Positions 18,093-26,312 of a stretch of DNA of 64,000 nucleotides are shown piece after piece. The notes below the pieces were generated by a model, which made no database searches, had not been told where the DNA came from, and was given only the letters and a program-made list of their open reading frames with translations. Made by a program: the position numbers and the translations under genes. Origin of the DNA: Rummeliibacillus stabekisii (GTDB lineage Bacteria > Bacillota > Bacilli > Bacillales_A > Planococcaceae); the NCBI RefSeq assembly GCF_007988965.1, contig NZ_BJVD01000008.1, positions 62,001-126,000 on the forward strand, in the 5' to 3' direction. Numbering within the stretch: position 1 is the first letter of the stretch; each line of letters begins with the position of its first letter.

Positions 18093-19121
18093 ATGGATAA
18101 AAAAGTATTAGGAATTTATAACTCAAGCGCGGAAGTGATTAAAGCTATTGATGAATATCGCCAAAAAGGATATGCAACTGACGATTTCTCAATTGCCCTT
18201 AATACAACAAACTTCCCTTCTGCTCCATCAGTCGTAAAAAATGAAACAGGCGTACTAACAGAAGATGTCGGCGGTCGAAATATGGAAGAAGATGAAGGTT
18301 TCTTCGATCGCCTAGCAGCAGTATTTAAAGGTGATTTCCACACAGATGTGGACCATGCATCTTATTACGAATATTTCTTAACACTTGGCTTTGATGAAGA
18401 ATCTGCTCGTCGCTACGAACGCGATATTAACGATGGCCGCATTCTACTTTTAGCAAACAAAGAAGATGATACGCTTCTAGGCACTGCTGACCCACTAACA
18501 CCAGTAGACAACCAAGAGGCAAATGTAGGTCTTGATACCACAGTAGCTACTAATGATACAGTGGATGTTAATAATACAGTAGCAGATGAGCAAACATTAA
18601 AACTGCGCAAAGAACAACTTGATGTTGAAAAAGACCAAGTACAAACTGGTGAAGTTGAAGTTCACAAAGATGTTGTGGAAGAACCACAAACAGTCAATGT
18701 ACCTGTCACACATGATGAAGTGTATGTAGAAAGACGAAAAGTTACTGATGAAGCAGCTGCCACTACAGATGCTTATGCTCCAATGGGTGAAGATGACACC
18801 ATCCGTATTCCAATCGTCGAAGAACAAATTGAAGTGACGAAAAAACCAGTGGTAAATGAAGAAGTAGTCATTGGTAAAAAACAAGTGACCGAAACAGAAC
18901 AAGTCACTGATAATCTAAAACGCGAGGAAGCACGCATTGAAACGACTGGTGATGCTTCTGTCACAGATAGCGATGTAGATGAAGCAAATCGTGGTGCTAT
19001 TACAGAGCAAGAACTATACGATCCTGCTAATAAGCACGATAATGACCTTCAAAAAGACAATCTTGATGATACGCTTACAGCTGGCAATATGAATGCCAAT
19101 ATTAAAAACAGAGAAATATAA
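18093..19121 (+). CDS. ysnF: YsnF/DUF2382 general stress protein
   Basis: Acidic 342-residue cytoplasmic protein. An N-terminal general-stress module (KVLGIYNSSAEVIKAIDEYRQKGYATDDFSI, residues 1-115, with the FLTLGFDEESARRYERDI block) is followed by a low-complexity Asp/Asn/Thr linker and the DUF2382 module (~165-285), whose repeated pattern 'L.L..E.L.V.K..V.TGEV.V.K.VV.E..TVNVPVTHDEVYVERR' matches the YsnF family. It is longer than B. subtilis YsnF because of the linker and an acidic tail. ATG with GGAGG 8 nt upstream; nine upstream codons are not used. A sigma-B-like promoter precedes it. Exact function unknown; members are induced by salt, heat and ethanol. Confidence 0.88.
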   Translation: MDKKVLGIYNSSAEVIKAIDEYRQKGYATDDFSIALNTTNFPSAPSVVKNETGVLTEDVGGRNMEEDEGFFDRLAAVFKGDFHTDVDHASYYEYFLTLGFDEESARRYERDINDGRILLLANKEDDTLLGTADPLTPVDNQEANVGLDTTVATNDTVDVNNTVADEQTLKLRKEQLDVEKDQVQTGEVEVHKDVVEEPQTVNVPVTHDEVYVERRKVTDEAAATTDAYAPMGEDDTIRIPIVEEQIEVTKKPVVNEEVVIGKKQVTETEQVTDNLKREEARIETTGDASVTDSDVDEANRGAITEQELYDPANKHDNDLQKDNLDDTLTAGNMNANIKNREI

Positions 19122-19211
19122 TAATATTTGGCTTTCTATCTTGTAAAAGCATAGCTAGACTGCTATACTTTCTGTAATTGAATATTCACTTATTTCAATA
19201 TCTTTTGAAAT

Positions 19212-19387
19212 AAGGATAGAGGCGCAAAAACCATGAGTAAGCTGCAAGAGGATGATGAGATCCGACTACTGCAGTGGAAAGGGGAATTTGCCGAAGCTTA
19301 GAGAAACTCATATTTCTCTATTGCTGGGCCTGCTGTTGAATAAACACAGGACTGTCATGTAGGAAACTATATGGAGGGCTATCGTAC
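19212..19387 (+). promoter_or_regulatory. Lysine riboswitch (L box)
   Basis: The conserved aptamer core is clear: AGGATAGAGGCGC at the 5' edge, GGAAAGGGGAATTTGCCGAAG in the second arm (written in parts: GGAAAGGGGAA, TTTGCCGAAG), GCTGGGCCTG, ACAGGACTGTCA, and GGAGGGCTATCGT closing the basal helix (GATAG 19215-19219 with CTATC 19379-19383). Located ahead of dapA and followed by an intrinsic terminator, it should switch dapA off by premature termination when lysine is plentiful. Confidence 0.95.
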
Positions 19388-19413
19388 GCATGGAGATGAC
19401 TTTATGAATTCTC

Positions 19414-19445
19414 GCAGCAACGTAGTCACGTTGCTGCTTTTTTTG
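19414..19445 (+). terminator. Riboswitch expression-platform terminator
   Basis: Perfect 10-bp stem GCAGCAACGT / ACGTTGCTGC (19414-19423, 19428-19437) with an AGTC loop, then seven or more T. It lies 54 bp before the dapA start and is the off-state of the lysine riboswitch. Confidence 0.93.
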
Positions 19446-19498
19446 CGTCATTTTCTATACTGCCCTTCTCCAAAAAATGAAAAGGAAGTGGAGAAGCA

Positions 19499-20395
19499 AT
19501 GAATTTTGGAAGAATTATAACGGCGATGGTGACCCCATTTGACCAACAAGGAAATATTGACTTTAGAGCTACTCGTGAGATGATTAATTATCTTATCGAA
19601 AACGGCTCAGATGGGATTGTGATAGCTGGTACTACAGGTGAATCCCCTACACTCACAACAGCAGAGAAAATCAGTTTATTTCAATTTGTCGTAGATGAAG
19701 TAAACCATAGGATTCCTGTTATTGCAGGCACAGGATCTAATAATACAAGGGCATCCATTGAACTGACTAAGTCTGCTGAAGACATAGGTGTGGATGGAAT
19801 TATGCTTGTTGCACCTTACTATAATAAACCATCACAAGAGGGCCTTTATCAGCACTTCAAAGCAATTGCGGAATCAACACAGCTACCAATCATTCTCTAC
19901 AATATCCCTGGAAGAAGTGTTGTCAATCTATCCGTTGAAACAGTCACTCGCCTTGCCGCGATTAATAACATCGTGTCCATTAAAGATGCGAGCGGAAACT
20001 TGGATGCAATGGCTGAACTCATTACGCAAACACCCAATGACTTCAGTGTCTATACAGGAGAAGACCATTTAACACTGCCATCTCTATCGATTGGTGCTAC
20101 TGGCGTTATTTCCGTTTCTTCCCATATTATTGGAAATGAAATGCAAGCGATGATGGAAAAGTTTAAAAACGGGGATGTGATGGAAGCTGCGGCAGATCAT
20201 CGTAGGCTCCTCCCTGTATTCAAAGGATTATTTAGCGCACCTAACCCTTGCCCTGTAAAAGCTGCTCTGAATCTGAGAGGAATAGCAGTAGGCGGTGTAC
20301 GTTTGCCTTTAATACCCCTTAATGAAGAAGAAACTGCTGAGTTACAGCATCTATTGCAGTCTGTATGTAAAGAAGACACAGCTTTCAAAAGTTAA
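19499..20395 (+). CDS. dapA: 4-hydroxy-tetrahydrodipicolinate synthase
   Basis: Condenses pyruvate with aspartate semialdehyde, the first committed step to lysine, diaminopimelate for the wall, and dipicolinate for spores. 298 residues. Active-site landmarks: Thr45-Thr46 in GTTGESP, Tyr108 in APYYNKPS, Tyr134 in LYNIPGR, and the Schiff-base Lys162 in VSIKDASGN. The ATG is preceded by AAAGGAAGTGGAG. Single-gene unit under the L-box; no asd or lysC is adjacent, unlike the common asd-lysC-dapA arrangement, so this may be a second dapA dedicated to lysine control. Confidence 0.97.
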   Translation: MNFGRIITAMVTPFDQQGNIDFRATREMINYLIENGSDGIVIAGTTGESPTLTTAEKISLFQFVVDEVNHRIPVIAGTGSNNTRASIELTKSAEDIGVDGIMLVAPYYNKPSQEGLYQHFKAIAESTQLPIILYNIPGRSVVNLSVETVTRLAAINNIVSIKDASGNLDAMAELITQTPNDFSVYTGEDHLTLPSLSIGATGVISVSSHIIGNEMQAMMEKFKNGDVMEAAADHRRLLPVFKGLFSAPNPCPVKAALNLRGIAVGGVRLPLIPLNEEETAELQHLLQSVCKEDTAFKS

Positions 20396-20456
20396 TTTAA
20401 AATAGGCACCAAAGTTCCGTAAGAAGCGTACAGTATAGTAAAAAAGGAATGATGTT

Positions 20457-20984
20457 TTGTATCACTATCATTGTCCGTCTTGCGGAACAACCCACCGCTA
20501 TTACCCGAATAGCCCCTCCCCTTACCAGTTTCAAAATCAATACCAGCAAACCTACCAAAGTCCGAATAATGTTTATTTAAGAGATTATGGCCCAGCACCT
20601 TTTGCTATCAATATAGACACAGCAACAAAACAAAATACGAACTACCGCACTGCGCTATGGACCGGTGAGCATTTGCAGCTTACTCTGATGAGCATTCCAG
20701 TCGGAGGAGATATTGGTTTGGAGATTCATCCGCATACAGACCAGTTTATTCGCATTGAAGAAGGCGAAGGCCTTGTACAAATGGGTAAAAATAAACAGTT
20801 CTTAGACTTCCAGCAACCAGTGCGGGATGATTATGTCTTTTTTGTTCCAGCTGGTACATGGCATAATCTGACCAATACAGGCAACAAACCAATTAAGCTG
20901 TATTCGATCTATGCCCCTCCTAACCATCCACGTGGAACGGTCCATCAAACCAAAGCAATCGCCGAAGCGGAGGAACCTCAATAA
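20457..20984 (+). CDS. Cupin domain protein with Cys/Tyr-rich N terminus
   Basis: 175 residues. The first ~45 are rich in Tyr, Pro and Gln with a CPSCG pair (HYHCPSCGTTHRYYPNSPSP), like spore-coat-type proteins; the rest is one cupin with the metal motif in IGLEIHPHTDQFIRIEEGEG (HxH...E) and the second His in VPAGTWHNLTNTG, of mannose-6-phosphate-isomerase-like type. The start is TTG with AAAGGA 8 nt upstream; a nearby ATG at 20452 is out of frame. A decayed copy of the last ~24 codons of a related gene lies at 26108-26182. Enzymatic role unknown; a coat or sugar-binding function is possible. Confidence 0.85.
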   Translation: MYHYHCPSCGTTHRYYPNSPSPYQFQNQYQQTYQSPNNVYLRDYGPAPFAINIDTATKQNTNYRTALWTGEHLQLTLMSIPVGGDIGLEIHPHTDQFIRIEEGEGLVQMGKNKQFLDFQQPVRDDYVFFVPAGTWHNLTNTGNKPIKLYSIYAPPNHPRGTVHQTKAIAEAEEPQ

Positions 20985-20997
20985 AAAAGCATTAAAT

Positions 20998-21033
20998 AAG
21001 CAGCTTTCGCCTTATGGGGAGGCTGCTTTTTCT
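20998..21033 (+). terminator. Terminator after the cupin gene
   Basis: AAGCAGC / GCTGCTT arms (20998-21004 and about 21022-21028) followed by TTTTCT, 14 bp after the cupin stop. A trace of this hairpin (GCCTTAGGGGAGG) remains after the cupin relic near 26184-26197. Confidence 0.75.
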
Positions 21034-21071
21034 GTATAAAGAGTGATTCTTCCTTTTAAATTTTGAACATA

Positions 21072-21110
21072 AGAAAAGGAGAATCTTTTTGCGCAAGATT
21101 CTCCTTTTCT
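21072..21110. terminator. Terminator of the first surface-protein unit
   Basis: Perfect 16-bp inverted repeat AGAAAAGGAGAATCTT / AAGATTCTCCTTTTCT with a 7-nt loop, just after the stop codon of the minus-strand gene. The same arms occur at 23608-23644, where only the loop differs. Confidence 0.85.
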
Positions 21111-21133
21111 ACTAATTTAATTAATGAAAGCGT

Positions 21134-23503
21134 TTATTTCAAAGTAGCTGTAATAATCATTTCTCCAGTAATGCTATAACGTCCTTTTTTCACGGTATAG
21201 ACAAACTCACGTTGCTTGGTTCCTTCTGCAAGTGTTACAGCTTTTACTAGGTGATGATTATGATCGTATAAGCGCATCTTTTCATCAGAGTATGCTTGAC
21301 CATATTTTGAGGTTAACATAAATTTAAATTTTGTATCTTTTTTGACATTCAATGTGTAAAAATAGCTACCTTTGTTCGGTTCATTGATTTTTAAATGTGG
21401 TGATGTTTCATAGCGTATGCCCACATGCCCAGGAACGCCTTTTTTCGTAGGTGTTACCGACAATGAATACTTGCCATTTGGCGCATTTGATGAGAAGAAT
21501 GTTGTCGAAATACGCACGACTGGATATGTTTTGCCCGTTGCTTTATTCGTCAGCACAATATTTTCAATTGTTTTTTTAAATGAATCTTCGTTTGATACTG
21601 CATACAGCATGATATGTTCATCAGTTGTTAGGTTGATATCAATGGATGGTGTTGAATATTGGTAATACGGTAATTTCACCCTAGGCGTCCTTAAAGCATT
21701 TGGGCCAGAAAGAAGTTCAGCCATTGTCGTATAGTTATACGTTCTTTGATATAGTTTGAAACGGTAAGATGCATTGGGTTTGCCTTGCACGGCCATATAA
21801 TAAACACCTTTTTCAAGATACCGTAATTTTTTCCCCACCGCTTCATCCGCACCATTGATTGTTTCTTTTGCATTACTGATCCAAGAAGAAAGTTCTGGTA
21901 CATCCGCATTTCCAGTTAAGTAATAGTTCCCTTCTACTTGATCGATCGTGATGGCAAAATATGCATAGCCATCGTCATCAAATGTTCCTGTTGCGACTTC
22001 ATCCACCGCTAGTGGTTTGTACGTTGCTGTGGTAGAGGGTTGATTAAATGTTATTTTTTCATCAAGCTCAGCGAAGCCAGCGAGAAGTTCTTCTTCTAAA
22101 GCAGCTGTATTCACTGAAACTTGTTGTTGTACTGCTTTTTTTATAAGGGCACGACGCTGAATTAGACTTTCGCGGAGCACTTCCTCGGCTTCACGCGTAT
22201 TAAATGATGTATAAGGGTATTCGGGTGCCTTTGCGGATGTAAACACATCATTTGCCGCCTTTACTTGCGATGTTAAAGCATCGACTTTCTGTTGCATCGT
22301 CGCCGACTCATCAGTAGACAATCCTTTATATGTCGAAGTAGCAGCGCTTAAGGCAACATCTTCACGCGAACCAATTAAACGGCCGTTAGTATAAATATTC
22401 CCTTTGTATTCCCCATTCAAAATCTCACCATTTGCGCTATGAATGCTTTGTTTATCATATAAATAGTCTAATTTTTCTCTGATGGCTTTATCATTTGCCA
22501 TGGTTGCATCTGTATGATCTAGCTTCCCTACAATTTCTTTTAAATCATTGAATTGCGCTGTTAATATTTTATAAGCTGGTTCCTCTGAACAATCCTCATC
22601 ATCGCACACTAGATAGTTTTGATAAATCGCATAATAATGTTCAGTATAGTAGGCTAAAAACTCTGCCAGCTTTGTATTTAACACTTTTGAATCTATCGTT
22701 AGTGCTATACTTAGTTTCTTGATTTCAGCTAATTTGTCTAAGTAGTTTTTTACCGTTGCATTATATAATTTCTTGCCATTTTCATATAGGTAATCATTAA
22801 TAACGCCATCCGCTAGCGCATCATTGTAATAATAGGTGTCCTTCCCGTCTGAAATGACTTCATTTTTTGGTGCTGGTTTGCCATTTTTATATAGTTTTCC
22901 TTTATAAAGTGATGCTTGTTGAATGCGACCATCTTTAAATAAATACGTTATCTTTTTATAGTCGGCAAAATGATAGCCCTTCGATAAAATACCATTTGTA
23001 TAAAGCGTCATACGCTCCACATCTTCATAGTCATCGTCCAAGTCACGAATAACATAATCGCCTTTTTTCAGAGTTGTATTTTCATATAATTTCCCGTCTG
23101 ATTTAACATAAATACGCTTTGTTAAAACACCATCTTGATAATAACAGTCATTCAAGTTACTATCTTCTAGAGTTTTACCTGGTACTAATTTTCCATTTCT
23201 AAAAAAATATTTAAAATCCCGTGTGATATAGTAACCTTTTTGAAGGTGACCATTACGGTACAGTTTTAAATTTTTCCCACTCCCATATTTAACGCGACCG
23301 CGTGCTAATGAACCATTTTTGTATAAGTCACCATTAAATACTTTATATCCTTTCACAATCTTACCTGTTGCCTTATTTACGAGTACACCTTTTTTGTTTA
23401 ATTGTACAGTTGTCGTGGCTGCTGATACTGGTGTTGCCTCAGTTGCCGCGACCGATGACAGTAACATCGCTGTTGCGACTCCTGCTAATGCTATCTTTTT
23501 CAT
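21134..23503 (-). CDS. Secreted repeat protein, tandem copy A
   Basis: 789 residues, not a family I can name. Signal peptide 1-29 (MKKIALAGVATAMLLSSV, cleavage near VSAA). Residues ~50-246 hold about ten ~20-residue repeats of the form L-Y-x-N-G-x-L-x-x-G-x-x, an aromatic/Gly pattern reminiscent of cell-wall or glycan-binding repeats. A helical region follows (~250-500), with a Cys pair (Cys300 and CDDEDCSEE) absent from copy B, then a beta-rich C-terminal half with a prepeptidase-like stretch (LEKGVYYMAVQGKP) and FVYTVKKGRYS near the end. No LPXTG or SLH motif. ATG at 23503 has GGAGGG upstream; 16 upstream codons are not used. Probably a surface or matrix protein. Confidence 0.8.
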   Translation of the reverse strand: MKKIALAGVATAMLLSSVAATEATPVSAATTTVQLNKKGVLVNKATGKIVKGYKVFNGDLYKNGSLARGRVKYGSGKNLKLYRNGHLQKGYYITRDFKYFFRNGKLVPGKTLEDSNLNDCYYQDGVLTKRIYVKSDGKLYENTTLKKGDYVIRDLDDDYEDVERMTLYTNGILSKGYHFADYKKITYLFKDGRIQQASLYKGKLYKNGKPAPKNEVISDGKDTYYYNDALADGVINDYLYENGKKLYNATVKNYLDKLAEIKKLSIALTIDSKVLNTKLAEFLAYYTEHYYAIYQNYLVCDDEDCSEEPAYKILTAQFNDLKEIVGKLDHTDATMANDKAIREKLDYLYDKQSIHSANGEILNGEYKGNIYTNGRLIGSREDVALSAATSTYKGLSTDESATMQQKVDALTSQVKAANDVFTSAKAPEYPYTSFNTREAEEVLRESLIQRRALIKKAVQQQVSVNTAALEEELLAGFAELDEKITFNQPSTTATYKPLAVDEVATGTFDDDGYAYFAITIDQVEGNYYLTGNADVPELSSWISNAKETINGADEAVGKKLRYLEKGVYYMAVQGKPNASYRFKLYQRTYNYTTMAELLSGPNALRTPRVKLPYYQYSTPSIDINLTTDEHIMLYAVSNEDSFKKTIENIVLTNKATGKTYPVVRISTTFFSSNAPNGKYSLSVTPTKKGVPGHVGIRYETSPHLKINEPNKGSYFYTLNVKKDTKFKFMLTSKYGQAYSDEKMRLYDHNHHLVKAVTLAEGTKQREFVYTVKKGRYSITGEMIITATLK

Positions 23504-23607
23504 AAATAGAACTCCCTCCAGCACATTCCTTTTGTTATACCACTTTACCAAAATAAAGTATATTTTGTTATTAACTTTATATAAAATGATTCTATTTTAC
23601 TATCTAT

Positions 23608-23644
23608 AGAAAAGGAGAATCTTTACACAAGATTCTCCTTTTCT
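23608..23644. terminator. Terminator of the second surface-protein unit
   Basis: AGAAAAGGAGAATCTT / AAGATTCTCCTTTTCT (23608-23623, 23629-23644) with loop TACAC. Same 16-bp arms as at 21072, a product of the tandem duplication. Confidence 0.85.
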
Positions 23645-23668
23645 ACTAATTTAATTAGCGAATACCTT

Positions 23669-25984
23669 TTATTTCGGTGTAACTTTAATAGTCAAAGGAG
23701 CTTTGAGGCTATAACGGCCTTTTTTCACGGTATAGACAAACTCCCGTTTATCAGTTCCATTTGCGATTGTTGCTTTTTTCACTAGGTGATGGTTGTGATC
23801 GTATAATAGCATTTTTCCAGAACCCGTTAGCTCAAATTTAAATTTCGTATCTTTTTTAACGTTCAGTGTATAAAAACGACTTTCTTGATTTGGTTTATTG
23901 ATTTTTAAATGGGGTGTCGTTTCGTAGCGAATCCCCACATGTCCTGGAACACCTTTTTGAGTAGGTATAATCGACAATGAATACTTGCCGTTTGGTGCAT
24001 TTGATGAGAAGTGTGTTGTCGAAATATGAACGACTGGATATGTTTTACCTGTTTTTTTATTCGTCAACACAATATTTTCAACCGTTCTTTTAAATGGATC
24101 TTCGTTTGATACGCCATACAACATGATATGTTCATCCGTTGTTAGGTTGATATCAACTGAAGGGGTTGAATATTGGTAATACGGTAATTTTACTCTAGGC
24201 GTACTTAAAGCATTTGGACCAGAAGGAAGTTCTTTCATTGTCGTATAGTTATATGTTTGTTGGTATAGTTTGAAGCGGTATGGTGCATTTGGTTTTCCTT
24301 TTATCGCTACATAGTAAACACCTTTTTCGAGATAGCGTAATTTTTTCGCAACTTCTTCATCACTATCGTTGATTGCTTCTTTTGTGTCACTCATCCAAAA
24401 AGCTAGATTTGACACTTCATGATTTCCAACAAAGTAATAGTTTCCTTCTACTTGATCGACATTAATAGCGTAATATGCAAATCCCTTGTCATCAAATGTT
24501 CCCTTTGCAACTTCCCCCGCAGCAAGTGGTTTGTACGTTGCTGTAGTTGAAGCTTGTTCAAACGATATTTTTTCGCCAAGCTCTGTAAAACCTGCAAGAA
24601 GTTCGTTTTCTAAAGTAGCGGTATTTACTGTTTCATGTTGTTGCGCTGCTTTTTTTATTAGTGCACGACGCTGTATTAAGCTATCACGTAGTACTTCTTC
24701 TGCCTGAGGCGTATTAAATTTTAAATTTGGATATTTTGGTGCTTTTGCTGCTGCTAAGACTGACTTTGCCGCCATTACTTGTGCTGTTAGAGCACCGATT
24801 GTTTGTTGCATTGTCGCTGATTTATCAGTAGACAATTTTTTATATGCTGCAGTGGTATTCTTTAGGTCGACATTTTCACGCGAACCCATCAAACGGCCCT
24901 TCTTGTAAATATTACCTTTATATTCGCCGTCTAAAATGTCCCCATTAACATGTTTAAGCCTTTGTTTATCATATAAAGAGCCTAATTTTTCTCTAACTGC
25001 TTTATCATTCGCTATTGTTGCTTCTGTATGATCTAGCTTCCCTACAATTTCTTTTAAATCATTTAGTTTCGATGTTAATGTTGTCACTTTCTCGTACACT
25101 GTATAGCTTTGGTAAATTGTTTCGTAATTTTCCGTATAGTAGGTTAATAAATTGGCTATTTTTGCATTTAACGCTACGGAGTTCACTTCTGTCGCCGCGC
25201 TTAGCTTTTGGACTTCTGCTAATTTGTCTAAGAATTTTTGTGCCGTTATATTGCGTACTCTCTTCCCATTTTTATAAACGTACTCTTTGATAGCACCATT
25301 TGCTAGCGCATCATTGTAATAATACGTGTCTTTCCCATCTGAGATAACTTTATTCTTTGGTGCTGGAAGCCCATCTTGGTACAATTTGCCCTTATAAAGG
25401 GTAGCAAGAGAAATGTGTCCGTCTTTAAATAAATACATTTTCTTTTTATAATCGGCAAAATGATAGCCTTTCGATAAAATGCCATTGGTATAAAGATTCA
25501 AATGAGGATTATCATCATCATCAAAGCTATGAATAACATAATCGCCTTTTTTCAGCTTCGTATTTTCATATAGTTTACCATCTGAAGGATTGACATATAT
25601 TCGCTTTGTTAAAACACCATCTTGGTAATAAAGTTCTTCTAGGCCATTGTCATAAAAATCTTTACCTGGAATCAATGATCCATCTAGGAACTGATATTTA
25701 TCATCCTTTGTTCTATAGTAACCTTTTTTAAGCCTACCATTATGGTATAGTTTTAAATTTTTCCCACTGCCATATTTAACATAGCCAGGTGCTAGTGAAC
25801 CATTTTTGTATAAGCAACCATTATATACTTTGTACCCCTCTACTGCCTTACCTGTTGCCTTATTTACGAGTACACCATCTTTTAGTTGCACAGTTGTTGC
25901 GGCTGATGCTGGTGTTACCTCGGTTGTTCCAACTGAAGATAGCAACATTGCCGTTGTGGCTGCTGCTAATGCTATCTTTTTCAT
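23669..25984 (-). CDS. Secreted repeat protein, tandem copy B
   Basis: 771-residue paralogue of the gene at 21134-23503, visibly alike from the signal peptide to the C terminus with scattered substitutions and small gaps. Signal peptide 1-28 (MKKIALAAATTAMLLSSVG), ~10 aromatic/Gly repeats (LYKNGSLAPGYVKYG, LYHNGRLKKGYY, YYQDGVLTKRIYV and so on), helical middle, beta-rich C-terminal half ending in KGRYSLKAPLTIKVTPK. It lacks the Cys pair of copy A. ATG at 25984 with GGAGGGG upstream; six upstream codons in frame are not used. Own promoter and terminator, so the two copies can be expressed independently. Function unknown; secreted or wall-associated. Confidence 0.8.
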   Translation of the reverse strand: MKKIALAAATTAMLLSSVGTTEVTPASAATTVQLKDGVLVNKATGKAVEGYKVYNGCLYKNGSLAPGYVKYGSGKNLKLYHNGRLKKGYYRTKDDKYQFLDGSLIPGKDFYDNGLEELYYQDGVLTKRIYVNPSDGKLYENTKLKKGDYVIHSFDDDDNPHLNLYTNGILSKGYHFADYKKKMYLFKDGHISLATLYKGKLYQDGLPAPKNKVISDGKDTYYYNDALANGAIKEYVYKNGKRVRNITAQKFLDKLAEVQKLSAATEVNSVALNAKIANLLTYYTENYETIYQSYTVYEKVTTLTSKLNDLKEIVGKLDHTEATIANDKAVREKLGSLYDKQRLKHVNGDILDGEYKGNIYKKGRLMGSRENVDLKNTTAAYKKLSTDKSATMQQTIGALTAQVMAAKSVLAAAKAPKYPNLKFNTPQAEEVLRDSLIQRRALIKKAAQQHETVNTATLENELLAGFTELGEKISFEQASTTATYKPLAAGEVAKGTFDDKGFAYYAINVDQVEGNYYFVGNHEVSNLAFWMSDTKEAINDSDEEVAKKLRYLEKGVYYVAIKGKPNAPYRFKLYQQTYNYTTMKELPSGPNALSTPRVKLPYYQYSTPSVDINLTTDEHIMLYGVSNEDPFKRTVENIVLTNKKTGKTYPVVHISTTHFSSNAPNGKYSLSIIPTQKGVPGHVGIRYETTPHLKINKPNQESRFYTLNVKKDTKFKFELTGSGKMLLYDHNHHLVKKATIANGTDKREFVYTVKKGRYSLKAPLTIKVTPK

Positions 25985-26107
25985 AAATAGAATCCCCTCC
26001 AATATCTTCCTTTTATTATACTATTTTAGCAATATACAGTATTTTTTGTTATTGTTTTATATAAAATGATTCTATTTTACTATCCACTATTCTCGAAAGA
26101 GTAAGTT

Positions 26108-26182
26108 TTGCCCCTTATCAATATCCCAACAAGGCACAAAGTCCATCACAAAGCCATCACCGAATTTGAGGAGCCTCAATAA
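26108..26182 (+). pseudogene. Relic of a cupin gene 3' end
   Basis: A 25-codon frame ending in TAA reads LPLINIPTRHKVHHK then AITEFEEPQ-stop. The intact cupin at 20457-20984 ends YAPPNHPRGTVHQTK then AIAEAEEPQ-stop. The shared P-N-P-R, V-H, K-A-I-x-E-x-E-E-P-Q-stop and the shared GCCTTA(T)GGGGAGG after the stop make chance unlikely. No start or cupin core remains, so this is a decayed fragment. Confidence 0.7.
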
Positions 26183-26312
26183 GCCTTAGGGGAGGAAACA
26201 GGTTAATGCTAACTGTAATCGAAACAAACCAGAAGTAACTCAAGCAGAGTAAACGATTAAACATCCCTTATCATCTAGGGTAAAATAGAGGTAAGCTTTT
26301 AGGAGGGATAAC
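26183..26312. other. Gene-free leader of tatD
   Basis: The whole interval 26003-26312 holds the promoter region of surface-protein copy B, the cupin relic, and then ~130 bp ahead of tatD. TATCATCTAGGGTAAAATAGAGG just before tatD probably carries its -10 region (TAAAAT). No other structure recognised. Confidence 0.5.

Larger units (their letters stand above)
21072..26090. repeat. Tandem duplication of a complete ~2.5 kb transcription unit
   Basis: Two direct repeats, 21072-23606 and 23608-26090. Each carries the same 16-bp terminator arms, the ACTAATTTAATTA spacer, the paralogous coding sequence, the GGAGGG ribosome site followed by the same TTCTATTTATG, and the same upstream segment ending TATATAAAATGATTCTATTTTACTATC. 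Promoter, gene and terminator were therefore copied together, and the second unit begins one or two bases after the first ends. Confidence 0.9.
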
